NCBI GenBank assembly: GCA_007129355.1
Contig: SKVR01000145.1
Coordinates: 1 to 40,095 of the forward strand
Direction: 5' to 3'
DNA from: Bacteroidales bacterium
GTDB taxonomy: Bacteria > Bacteroidota > Bacteroidia > Bacteroidales > UBA7960
DNA: 40,095 nt
Position numbers and translations under genes: made by a program. Shown here in pieces: positions 1 through 8,557 of this stretch. The notes below the pieces were generated by a model that did no database searches, was not told the DNA's origin, and was given only the letters and a program-made list of their open reading frames with translations. How positions within the stretch are numbered: the stretch's first letter is position 1; every line of letters begins with the position of its first letter.

Positions 1-350
1 GTCCAAACAAGCAGCGAAAGTGCTTTCTACATGCTTAGCCTTTAGTTGGGATTTCGGCTTCGGACCGGGAAAAGGCCGCCCTATCTTCAGCCAGAGCTTC
101 TTTATTTTTCGTGCAGGCACCAAAGCTTTACCTGCCTTATTCCGTATTTTATCGATGCTTCACTCGGAACGCTAACAGACGTCGCTTTCCGGGAAACAGC
201 AAGCAGCTAATAGCTACTATTAGGCTGCCATTGCGTAATTGTTGTTGTCGCCGTTTATAGGCTTCGTGAATTAGGATTTACGAGCCATATTCACAACGCT
301 CGGCATGCTTACAATCCCACTCAACTTGCTGTCTAATCCAAATCAGCCCC
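1..350 (-). ncRNA. ssrA: transfer-messenger RNA (tmRNA), 3' end truncated by window edge
   Basis: Minus strand starts GGGGCTGATTTGGATTAGACAGC (typical tmRNA 5' end) and contains a tag reading frame GGC GAC AAC AAC AAT TAC GCA ATG GCA GCC TAA (GDNNNYAMAA*), followed by pseudoknot-like GC-rich segments and ending towards ...TTCGCTGCTTGTTTGGAC at the window edge. Confidence 0.93.
220..252 (-). other. tmRNA-encoded proteolysis tag GDNNNYAMAA (resume codon position approximate)
   Basis: Direct translation of minus strand 252..220 ending in TAA followed by TAG; AMAA terminus resembles the ALAA-type degradation tag. Confidence 0.8.
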
Positions 351-368
351 ATGGGTAAATTGCAAGTG

Positions 369-376
369 CAAAGATA
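369..376 (-). promoter_or_regulatory. Bacteroidota-type -7 box TATCTTTG for ssrA
   Basis: Reverse complement of caaagata, 19 nt upstream of the tmRNA 5' end; TTG at 399..397 as possible -33. Confidence 0.55.
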
Positions 377-423
377 CAAAAATTACACCTACTTTACAAT
401 CCCAAGGGCAAATTCGAACCGAG

Positions 424-539
424 CTTTCCCATTTTCCCACTTTCCCATTTTCTCACTTTCCCACTTTCCCATTTTCTCACTTTCTTAATAACCCATCAAC
501 TTTTCAACCCATCAACCCATCAACCCATCAACTCATCAA
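424..539. repeat. Bipartite octamer tandem array: 8 x YTTTCYYA then 6 x (CCCATCAA-type)
   Basis: Exact 8-bp period over 424..487 (ctttccca/ttttccca/ttttctca/ctttctta) and 492..539 (cccatcaa/cttttcaa/ctcatcaa). Confidence 0.9.
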
Positions 540-566
540 CCTTAACATACCAAACATAAATTATCG

Positions 567-574
567 TAACTTTG
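567..574 (+). promoter_or_regulatory. -7 box TAACTTTG for pdxA
   Basis: Matches TAnnTTTG, 31 nt upstream of the ATG at 605. Confidence 0.6.
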
Positions 575-604
575 CCTCCATAAATTCAAAACTTTTTCAT
601 TGCA

Positions 605-1765
605 ATGGAAAACGAATACAACGAACAAGAGGAAAGGGATACCAAACCCCTGGAAAAGATAAAACCCCTGCGCATCGGAATTACTCACGGAGATGTTAAC
701 AGTATAAGCTACGAGGTGATCCTGAAGAGTTTGCAGGACTCCCGGATTTTTGAATATTTTACCCCGGTGCTTTACGGTAGCTCCAAAGTAGCCTCGTACC
801 ATCGCAAGGCCCTTAATATGGCTGAGGTAGCTTTTAATGTGATCCGTGGCGCCGAACAGGCGGAGGATGAAAAGATTAATTTGGTAAATGTAATTACGCA
901 GGAAGTGAAAGTCGAACTGGGCCAAAGTACCGATGTGGCAGGAAAAGCTGCTTACATGGCACTGGATGCTGCCACGGTTGATCTGGGTGCCGGACGTATT
1001 GATGCGATGGTTACCGGTCCTATCAATAAACAAAATATTCAGAGCCGGGATTTTAGTTTTCCGGGCCATACCGAATACCTTGCCGGTAAATTTGAATCGC
1101 GCGATTACCTGATGCTGATGGTAAATGATACCATGCGAATCGGGGTGATTACCGGACATATTGCCCTGCGGGAGGTTTCGGCAAGGATCACCGAAGAACT
1201 GATACTGCAGAAAATACGCATAATGAATAATTCACTGGTGCGCGATTTCGGTATTCGTAAACCCAAAATTGCGGTACTCGGACTTAATCCGCATGCCGGC
1301 GATAAAGGGGTTTTGGGAATTGAGGAAGAAACCATAATCATTCCTGCCATTCAAAAGGCATTTGAAATGGGGATGATGGCCTTCGGACCCTATCCTGCTG
1401 ATGGTTTCTTTGGTTCTTCTAACTTCAGCCACTTTGATGGCGTACTTGCCATGTACCATGATCAGGGACTCATTCCCTTTAAATCCATGGCTTTCCAGTC
1501 GGGTGTTAATTTTACTGCAGGTTTGCCTGTGGTGCGCACTTCGCCTGCCCATGGCACCGCCTACGAACTGGCCGGTAAGAATATGGCTTCTGCCGATTCC
1601 TTCCGCGAAGCCATTTACCTGGCTATTGATGTGGTAAGAAATCGCCGTCTGTATGATGAAATCAACAGTAATCCCTTAAAAATATCATCTCTGGAAGAGG
1701 ATAGTGATTCCGATAAGAATGAGTTGAAGTCTCTTTCCGACAATGCCGACGAATACATTTTATAG
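605..1765 (+). CDS. pdxA: 4-hydroxythreonine-4-phosphate dehydrogenase
   Basis: 386 aa; motifs GITHGD, VTGPINKQ, FPGHTEYLA, LGLNPHAGDKGVLGIEE, MYHDQGLIPFK, VRTSPAHGTAYELAG. Confidence 0.93.
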   Translation: MENEYNEQEERDTKPLEKIKPLRIGITHGDVNSISYEVILKSLQDSRIFEYFTPVLYGSSKVASYHRKALNMAEVAFNVIRGAEQAEDEKINLVNVITQEVKVELGQSTDVAGKAAYMALDAATVDLGAGRIDAMVTGPINKQNIQSRDFSFPGHTEYLAGKFESRDYLMLMVNDTMRIGVITGHIALREVSARITEELILQKIRIMNNSLVRDFGIRKPKIAVLGLNPHAGDKGVLGIEEETIIIPAIQKAFEMGMMAFGPYPADGFFGSSNFSHFDGVLAMYHDQGLIPFKSMAFQSGVNFTAGLPVVRTSPAHGTAYELAGKNMASADSFREAIYLAIDVVRNRRLYDEINSNPLKISSLEEDSDSDKNELKSLSDNADEYIL

Positions 1766-1786
1766 GCAGTAAACCGCTGCGCTTTT

Positions 1787-4279
1787 ATGGCCGTATCCTA
1801 TACCATACAACAAATTGCCGGTTTTACAGGTGGTAACTTGTATGGGAATTTTGAGACCGAAAACGAAATCCGCTTTTTGCTTACCGACAGCCGACGGCTG
1901 GTTTTTCCAAAATCTGCTGTCTTTTTTGCCCTTGAAACATCCAAAAATGATGGTCATAACTATATGGCCGGCCTCATTGAGAAAGGTGTGGGTTGTTTTG
2001 TGGTTTCCCGGTTGCCGGAAAATCAGGAATGGTTGAAAAAAGCTGCTTTTATTCTAACAAATAATACCCTTGAAGCCCTGCAGAAGCTGGTTGCTGCTCA
2101 CCGGCAACAGTTCAGCATCCCTGTTATTGGCATTACCGGAAGCAATGGGAAAACCATTGTAAAAGAATGGTTGTCGCAGCTTCTGGCTGACAGGTTTTTT
2201 GTTGTGAAAAATCCGAAGAGCTACAACTCACAGACCGGAGTGCCCCTATCGGTTTGGCAGATGGATCATTTTCATGAGATGGGCATCTTTGAAGCTGGTA
2301 TTTCCCAACCTGGTGAAATGGAAAAGCTTGAAAAGATCATCAGGCCGGAACATGGCATTTTTACCAATATCGGTCCGGCCCACGACGAAGGCTTCCCCGG
2401 AAGGGAAAATAAAATCATGGAAAAACTGAAGCTTTTCGCAGGAAGTGAATTGCTGGTGTACAGGGCCGATAATGAGTTGCTTGAAAGTTCCATAAAAAGC
2501 TGGAAAGAGTCGCATGCCGGTATTCGTCTTTTTCGATGGGGAATGGCTGGTGATACAGATATGCAATTGTTGCGGGTGGAGAAGTTTCAGAACCATACAC
2601 AGGTAGAGGTCCGGATTCAGGAAAAGATAAGACAATTTACCCTTCCTTTTACAGATGATGCTTCTGTAGAGAATGTGCTGCATTGTATTGCTTATATGCA
2701 TTGCTGCGGTTTCGATAACCTGGCCGAAAAACTGCTCCGCTTGCAACCCGTGGCTATGCGTCTGCAACTCCGCCAGGGAATCAACAACTGCACCCTGATT
2801 GATGATGCATACAATTCGGATGTGCTTTCGCTGGGTGTGGCTCTCGATTTTCTCAATACACAGGTTAAGCAAAAGGAGAAAACCCTGATTCTCTCCGATA
2901 TTCTGCAGGCAGGAGTTTCTGCTTCGCGCCTGTATGATGAGGTGGCTGACCTGGTCAGAGCAAAAAACATCCAAAATTTTATTGGTATCGGACCTGATGT
3001 TTCATCAAGAAGTTCTGACTTTAAGGGGCTGAATGCTTTGTTTTTTCAAAGTACAGAAGATTTTCTCATAAATCATGATCCTGCATTGTTCCGTGATCAG
3101 GGAATTTTGCTGAAAGGGGCGCGGGATTTTGGGTTTGAACGGATCAGTAGCAAACTTCAGTTTAAGGATCATCAAACAGTTCTCGAAATTGATCTGGATG
3201 CGCTGGTGCATAATCTGAATGTTTATAAGTCGATGCTGAAGCCGGGTGTTAAAATAGCGGCTATGGTCAAGGCTTTTTCTTATGGAAGCGGCAGCTACGA
3301 AATTGCAGGTGTGCTGCAATATCACCAGATTGATTATCTGGCTGTGGCTTTTGCCGATGAAGGCAAAGAACTCAGGAATGCCGGAATTACCATGCCCATA
3401 ATGGTTTTGAATCCCGAACTTCACAACCTTGATATTTTGTTTCGTTACCGGCTTGAGCCTGAGGTGTATTCTGTTGATCTTCTCAAAAGACTGATGCAGG
3501 AGGCAGAGCTAAATCTGTCATCGCCAAAGCAATCCAATTTCCCCATACATATCAAGCTTGATAGCGGTTTGCATCGTATGGGTTTTATGGAAGATGAACT
3601 GGATGAGTTACTGAAAATACTGCAGAAAAACTCCTTGCTGAAAGTGGCCTCAGTATTTTCGCACCTTGCTGCTTCTGATTTACCGCAATTCGATGATTTC
3701 ACCCATGAACAGTTGAAAAGGTTTGAACGAATGACCGAAAAGCTGGAAGCAAGATTGGGTTACGGCTTTTTGAAACACATGGCCAACTCGGCTGCCATTA
3801 GTCGTTTTCCCGAAGCACAACTGGATATGGTGAGACTGGGCATAGGTATGTATGGGGTGGATGGAAATAAAGATGTGGAAGCACATTTGCAAACCGTAAA
3901 CACTTTTAAATCTGTAATATCGCAGATAAAAACGGTGCCTGCCGGCGAAACCGTAGGTTACAACCGGGCAGGTCATCTTAAAAAGGAAACCCGCATTGGC
4001 ATTGTGCCGGTAGGCTATGCCGACGGACTAAGCCGCCGGTTGAGCAACGGCAGGGGCTATCTGCTGGTAAACGGACAAAAGGCTCCCATCATCGGAAACA
4101 TCTCTATGGATATGTGCACTGTGGATATAACCGGACTGAACGCAAATGCCGGTGATGAGGTAATTATCTTTGGAAAAGATCTGCCCGTTACTTTGCTCGC
4201 CGAAAAACTGGAAACCATTCCATACGAGATTTTTACCAGCATTGCCGCACGGGTCAAGCGTGTGTATTTTCAGGAATAG
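1787..4279 (+). CDS. murF-alr: Bifunctional UDP-MurNAc-tripeptide:D-Ala-D-Ala ligase / alanine racemase (MurF-Alr fusion)
   Basis: 830 aa; N-terminal Mur ligase P-loop GITGSNGKT; C-terminal alanine racemase PLP Lys motif AAMVKAFSYGSG and VGYADGLSRRLSNGRG. Confidence 0.93.
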   Translation: MAVSYTIQQIAGFTGGNLYGNFETENEIRFLLTDSRRLVFPKSAVFFALETSKNDGHNYMAGLIEKGVGCFVVSRLPENQEWLKKAAFILTNNTLEALQKLVAAHRQQFSIPVIGITGSNGKTIVKEWLSQLLADRFFVVKNPKSYNSQTGVPLSVWQMDHFHEMGIFEAGISQPGEMEKLEKIIRPEHGIFTNIGPAHDEGFPGRENKIMEKLKLFAGSELLVYRADNELLESSIKSWKESHAGIRLFRWGMAGDTDMQLLRVEKFQNHTQVEVRIQEKIRQFTLPFTDDASVENVLHCIAYMHCCGFDNLAEKLLRLQPVAMRLQLRQGINNCTLIDDAYNSDVLSLGVALDFLNTQVKQKEKTLILSDILQAGVSASRLYDEVADLVRAKNIQNFIGIGPDVSSRSSDFKGLNALFFQSTEDFLINHDPALFRDQGILLKGARDFGFERISSKLQFKDHQTVLEIDLDALVHNLNVYKSMLKPGVKIAAMVKAFSYGSGSYEIAGVLQYHQIDYLAVAFADEGKELRNAGITMPIMVLNPELHNLDILFRYRLEPEVYSVDLLKRLMQEAELNLSSPKQSNFPIHIKLDSGLHRMGFMEDELDELLKILQKNSLLKVASVFSHLAASDLPQFDDFTHEQLKRFERMTEKLEARLGYGFLKHMANSAAISRFPEAQLDMVRLGIGMYGVDGNKDVEAHLQTVNTFKSVISQIKTVPAGETVGYNRAGHLKKETRIGIVPVGYADGLSRRLSNGRGYLLVNGQKAPIIGNISMDMCTVDITGLNANAGDEVIIFGKDLPVTLLAEKLETIPYEIFTSIAARVKRVYFQE

Positions 4280-4316
4280 CTGCTACTTTTCAAGCCTGAG
4301 CGTTATTTTTATTTCT

Positions 4317-4324
4317 TATTTTTG
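4317..4324 (+). promoter_or_regulatory. Possible -7 box TATTTTTG for ridA
   Basis: TAnnTTTG match in the 92-nt murF-alr/ridA gap. Confidence 0.4.
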
Positions 4325-4371
4325 CCCCGAAGGAAGACCTTTACTTAATTCATGTTTAAAATACATTCATT

Positions 4372-4749
4372 ATGAAAAAAGCAATAAAAACCGACAAGGC
4401 ACCGGCTCCCATCGGGCCCTACAATCAGGCTATCATGGCCGGAAACACCCTTTTTGTATCGGGTCAGATTCCGCTGAACCCCGCCAATGGAGAGCTGGTA
4501 AAGGGTGATGTGAAAGAACAAACCCGAAGGGTAATGGAAAACCTGAAAGCAATCCTTAAGGAAGCCGGATTGGATTTTGCCAACGTAGTGAAGTGCAGCA
4601 TTTTCATCTCTGATATGAAGGATTTCCCATTGATCAATGAGATTTACGGAGGCTATTTTACAGAAACACCTCCTGCCCGCGAAACGGTTCAGGTGGCGGG
4701 TCTGCCAATGGGTGTTGATGTGGAGATCAGCTGTATAGCCATTGCTTAA
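4372..4749 (+). CDS. ridA: Rid family 2-iminobutanoate/2-iminopropanoate deaminase
   Basis: 125 aa; APAPIGPYNQAI, FVSGQIPLNPANGELV, ARETVQVAGLPMGVDVEISCIAI. Confidence 0.95.
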   Translation: MKKAIKTDKAPAPIGPYNQAIMAGNTLFVSGQIPLNPANGELVKGDVKEQTRRVMENLKAILKEAGLDFANVVKCSIFISDMKDFPLINEIYGGYFTETPPARETVQVAGLPMGVDVEISCIAIA

Positions 4750-4770
4750 AATCTTTTCAAAAATAATATA

Positions 4771-4860
4771 GGGTTGTCTCGAAAGTGACATCCGGGCGTT
4801 ACACCTGTCGAAACGATAGTTCTCGCTTCGACAGGCTCAGCGACCCAACAAGACAGCCCC
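4771..4860. repeat. Nested inverted repeat / REP-like element, possible terminator
   Basis: Outer arms gggttgtct (4771-4779)/agacagccc (4851-4859), one GU pair; inner perfect 9-bp arms cctgtcgaa (4804-4812)/ttcgacagg (4827-4835); followed by TTTTT. Confidence 0.7.
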
Positions 4861-4888
4861 TTTTTATACTCTTTCAAATCCAGATAAT

Positions 4889-7054
4889 ATGTTGAAGAAG
4901 AAACTTTTATTTACTCTGTTTTTGCTAATATTTGTCAGCTTCAGGAGTGTTGCGGTGGAAGGCATGTGGCTTCCGTCGCTCATTCAAAAAAATATTGAAG
5001 AAATGCAGATGATGGGCCTTGAACTGGAGGCTCTTGATCTGTATAATGAAGATGGTGCCAGCCTGAAAGATGCTATTGTGCGCTTCGGCAGGGGTTGTAC
5101 CGGGGCATTTATCTCGCCTGAAGGGTTGCTGCTAACCAATCACCACTGCGGATACGGCGTAATTCAATCGCACAGCAGCGTCGAGAATGATTATCTTACG
5201 GAAGGATTCTGGGCGGCCAGCAAAGATGAAGAGTTGCCCAATCCCGGTCTTACCATTACTCTTTTGGTACGCATGGAAAATGTTACGGCAAGGGTACTGG
5301 AAGTTATTGATCTCAATATGAATGAAAGAGAACGTGCAATAGCAGTACGCGATATTTCGCACACCATTGCCGATGAAGCAAAAGAAGACGGCCGCTACGA
5401 AGCCATGGTAAATCCTTTTTATTACGGAAATGAGTATTATCTATTTGTGTACAACATTTACCGCGATGTGCGCCTGGTGGGTGCACCCCCCTCATCAATA
5501 GGAAAATTTGGCGGCGATGTTGACAACTGGATGTGGCCCCGCCACTCGGGCGATTTTGCCCTTTTCAGGGTGTATGCCGATGATGAGAACAACCCGGCAG
5601 ATTACAGTACTGACAATGTACCTTACCAACCGGCACACTTTTTCCCGGTGAGCAACCGTGGACTTGAGAAACATGATTTTACCATGGTTTATGGCTACCC
5701 TGGTCGCACACAACGCTATCTTACTTCGGATGCTGTGGATTTTATCATTGAGAAAGAAAACCCCATGGGTATTGATGTGCGTACACGAATTCTACAGATC
5801 TACGACCAGGAAATGGCAAAGAGTGATGAAGTGCGGATTCAATATGCCAGCAAACACGCCGGAGTTGCCAATGCCTGGAAAAGATGGATGGGTGAGAACC
5901 GTGGATTACACCGATTGGATGCTGTAAATGTGAAACTGGAACAGGAAAAGGAGTTCGGGCAATGGGTGGCAGCAAATCCATTAATAGCTGCACCTTATGA
6001 TGGGTTGTTGCAGGCTTTTGAAAAAACGTACACTGAATACCATCCCTATCGGTTTGCCATAAGACTTTATGGCGAGGCTGGCAGAAGTATTGAGATTGCC
6101 CGGTTTGCCGAACAGTTTACCCGGCTTGTGGCTATGAGCCAGGAAAATAATCCGAATCAGGAAAGGATTGATGCTGAAATAGAACGGCTTAAGTCGGCAA
6201 CCACAATTTATTTCAGGAATTATAATGTGGATATTGACAAACAAATCATGAACGAAATGATCCGAAAATATATTTACCACTCAGATGAAATGATGCCCGA
6301 TATCATTTTCAGGATCCTTCAAAGGCACGGAGATAACCTTGACCGGTATCCCGAAAATGTTTTTAAACGCACCATGTTCAAGTCTTCTGATGAAGTAATG
6401 AATTTTCTGGAAAATTATCGCCTGAGGCATCATCGCAGAATAGAAAGAGATCCGGCATTTCAGTTTGTCAATGGCCTGAACAGTTATATTGTGAGCGAGA
6501 TACAGCCACCACAGCAAAAACTGGAAAGTACACTCGACAGCCTTTACAGATTATATAATGCTGGTTTGCAGGCCATGAAACCCGATTATAACTTCTTCCC
6601 CGATGCCAACGGTACGCTGAGGATCTCTTACGGAAGGGTAGAAGGGTCTTATCCGCGCGATGCGGTTCAGTTCATACCCTTTACCACAGGCGAAGGTATT
6701 CTGGAAAAAGCCGCACAAACTGAAGTAGAAGATTATCGAATTTCGGAAAGGCTGGAAACGCTGCTTGCAAACCGTCGTTTTGATAGCTTTGCCCACCATG
6801 ACGAACTGGTAGTTAACTTTATTGCCAGCAACCATACTACGGGTGGAAACTCCGGAAGTCCTGTCATTGATGGACGTGGAAACCTGATCGGACTCAACTT
6901 CGACCGCAGCTGGGAAAGTACCATGAGCGATATCATGTTTGATCCCGAACAGTGCAGGAATATTTCCGTTAACTCACAGTATATTCTCTGGGTTATCAGC
7001 CAGTATGCAGGCAAGGATTACCTGCTGGATGAGATGCATGTTATTATGGAATAG
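4889..7054 (+). CDS. S46 family dipeptidyl-peptidase, DPP11-like
   Basis: 721 aa; signal peptide, GCTGAFISPEGLLLTNHHCGYG, DVDNWMWPRHSGDF, TTGGNSGSPVIDGRGNLIGLNFDRSWES; Arg lies 18 residues after the catalytic Ser. Confidence 0.92.
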   Translation: MLKKKLLFTLFLLIFVSFRSVAVEGMWLPSLIQKNIEEMQMMGLELEALDLYNEDGASLKDAIVRFGRGCTGAFISPEGLLLTNHHCGYGVIQSHSSVENDYLTEGFWAASKDEELPNPGLTITLLVRMENVTARVLEVIDLNMNERERAIAVRDISHTIADEAKEDGRYEAMVNPFYYGNEYYLFVYNIYRDVRLVGAPPSSIGKFGGDVDNWMWPRHSGDFALFRVYADDENNPADYSTDNVPYQPAHFFPVSNRGLEKHDFTMVYGYPGRTQRYLTSDAVDFIIEKENPMGIDVRTRILQIYDQEMAKSDEVRIQYASKHAGVANAWKRWMGENRGLHRLDAVNVKLEQEKEFGQWVAANPLIAAPYDGLLQAFEKTYTEYHPYRFAIRLYGEAGRSIEIARFAEQFTRLVAMSQENNPNQERIDAEIERLKSATTIYFRNYNVDIDKQIMNEMIRKYIYHSDEMMPDIIFRILQRHGDNLDRYPENVFKRTMFKSSDEVMNFLENYRLRHHRRIERDPAFQFVNGLNSYIVSEIQPPQQKLESTLDSLYRLYNAGLQAMKPDYNFFPDANGTLRISYGRVEGSYPRDAVQFIPFTTGEGILEKAAQTEVEDYRISERLETLLANRRFDSFAHHDELVVNFIASNHTTGGNSGSPVIDGRGNLIGLNFDRSWESTMSDIMFDPEQCRNISVNSQYILWVISQYAGKDYLLDEMHVIME

Positions 7055-7065
7055 CCATTGGAGAA

Positions 7066-8355
7066 TTAACCAACCGGCCATGAAAGCCTGGCTTCTGCAA
7101 TAATTTCAGCAGGGGTCAGGCTTTTGATTTTATTCTCGTAAATGAATGACAGTATTTTTTTGTATTGTGCCAGATATCCGCCGTATTTGTAATCCGTAAA
7201 GTAGGTATTGTGCCAGAGCAATGAGAAGATGCAGTTGTGTGGATTTGCCTCATAGAAGTCAATTATTATATTTGCAGTCTTTTCCCTTTCTATTTTCATG
7301 TAGTTGCGAAAAGTTGTGTCCATAAACGTCAGGGGGGCTTCCACAAAATTAAGAGGTTTATTTTTTCTGATATCAAAAGGTTGGAAAGCACCTCCGTACG
7401 AATTTCTGAAGCCATAGTGCTCAGCAAAACCCAGGCTGGAGTCGAAGGTGATAGGTGATGCTGATAATATGGGCCAGTGTTTGGGAGGTAAAAACTTTAG
7501 AAAATGATAGCGGTTATAGGGTTCAATTATTTTCCACCTGGCCAGTTTTTCATCAAAACTCATTTCCATGGATGATTTGTGAATTGCGTTTACAAAGCCC
7601 TTTTTCCTGATCTTCTGCAAAAGTGTTTGCTCCTTTTGGAAGGTATAATCTGCATTCCTGATATTATGTTTGCCCTTGCCCTTGTTTACCAGCCAGAAGA
7701 ACGTTGACTTTACATCGTATTCGGAGTTGATGCGCATTATCCTGTCCATGTTCTTCCAGTGGGGACGGCGGCTGATCTCTCCGGCAAGGATGGCCAGCAT
7801 GGCTGCCGGTTTCAGATTTTTGATTGCCCAGTTCCCGTCCTGCATCAGGGAACCGTATATGGAATCAATATCGTGCGAAACAAAAAATGCGCTGGGTTTT
7901 TTCTCACCTGGTATCCCTTTTTCTTCACAGAACTCATCCATGTATTGCTCAACAAGGTTCTTTTCTATGCTGCTGAATCTTTTCTGGTAAGATGATTCAT
8001 AGCGGAACCTGCCAAATGCGTCCAGATCGTTTTCACCGGCTGAATATTCCTGAAGACAGTTCACCATGTAAAAGATGCTGGCAATCAGGTCTTTCCGGTT
8101 CTTTGAGTCGCGTATCAGCTGCTCATCCTTAAATAGCTGCTTGTGCGAAAGCTCCGGATTTTCCTTACTTAGCTTACCATAAAAATCAAGATTGATAACC
8201 TCGCTGCTGGGGTGCTCGTGATCCCATACCAGGTCTGCATCATCAGCAGAATCAATGAAACTGAATTTTATACTCCGGTTTTTCTCAATGAGCAACAGGG
8301 TGTAAAATACCGGGTAGTGGTATGAAGTATTTTTACGGATGTGGATTTTTAACAT
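7066..8355 (-). CDS. Polysaccharide deacetylase-like protein (possible DUF7033)
   Basis: 429 aa; FFVSHDIDSIYGS metal-binding-like motif, STFFWLV, C-terminal FSLLWHNTYF. Confidence 0.65.
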   Translation of the reverse strand: MLKIHIRKNTSYHYPVFYTLLLIEKNRSIKFSFIDSADDADLVWDHEHPSSEVINLDFYGKLSKENPELSHKQLFKDEQLIRDSKNRKDLIASIFYMVNCLQEYSAGENDLDAFGRFRYESSYQKRFSSIEKNLVEQYMDEFCEEKGIPGEKKPSAFFVSHDIDSIYGSLMQDGNWAIKNLKPAAMLAILAGEISRRPHWKNMDRIMRINSEYDVKSTFFWLVNKGKGKHNIRNADYTFQKEQTLLQKIRKKGFVNAIHKSSMEMSFDEKLARWKIIEPYNRYHFLKFLPPKHWPILSASPITFDSSLGFAEHYGFRNSYGGAFQPFDIRKNKPLNFVEAPLTFMDTTFRNYMKIEREKTANIIIDFYEANPHNCIFSLLWHNTYFTDYKYGGYLAQYKKILSFIYENKIKSLTPAEIIAEARLSWPVG

Positions 8356-8499
8356 TATCCAATTTCTCTACAGTAGTGTTAATAACTGCCAGGCAGAAAG
8401 GATTGTTTTCTGTTTTCGCTTAACAGGTTCAAAGATATCCTCATTTCATTGAAAATCCTATGATTAGAGGTTAGTTTTGGAACTGGAATAAAGCAACGT

Positions 8500-8547
8500 C
8501 GCTTCGACAGGCTCAGCGTCCCTGGTGGTTGAGCCTGTCGAAACCAC
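8500..8547. repeat. REP-like inverted repeat, two hairpin units with the shared GAGCCTGTCGA loop
   Basis: ttcgacaggctc (8503-8514)/gagcctgtcgaa (8531-8542) perfect 12-bp inverted repeat; unit hairpin GTGGTT-gagcctgtcga-AACCAC at 8525-8547. Confidence 0.8.
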
Positions 8548-8557
8548 TCAACAGTAA

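Noticed and set aside
424-539. CRISPR array
   Set aside because: Period is 8 bp with no unique spacers; simple tandem repeat.
2246-2974. 242-aa minus-strand ORF inside murF-alr, and similar antisense ORFs (542-1159, 3005-3424, 18147-18764, 18873-19409, 21076-21534, 35078-35551)
   Set aside because: All are reverse-strand shadows of strongly supported CDSs with no family resemblance.
4771-4860. MITE or IS remnant because of GGGTTGTCTC-type outer ends
   Set aside because: Ends resemble some IS terminal repeats but no target-site duplication is visible and no transposase is present; kept only as nested inverted repeat/REP-like element.
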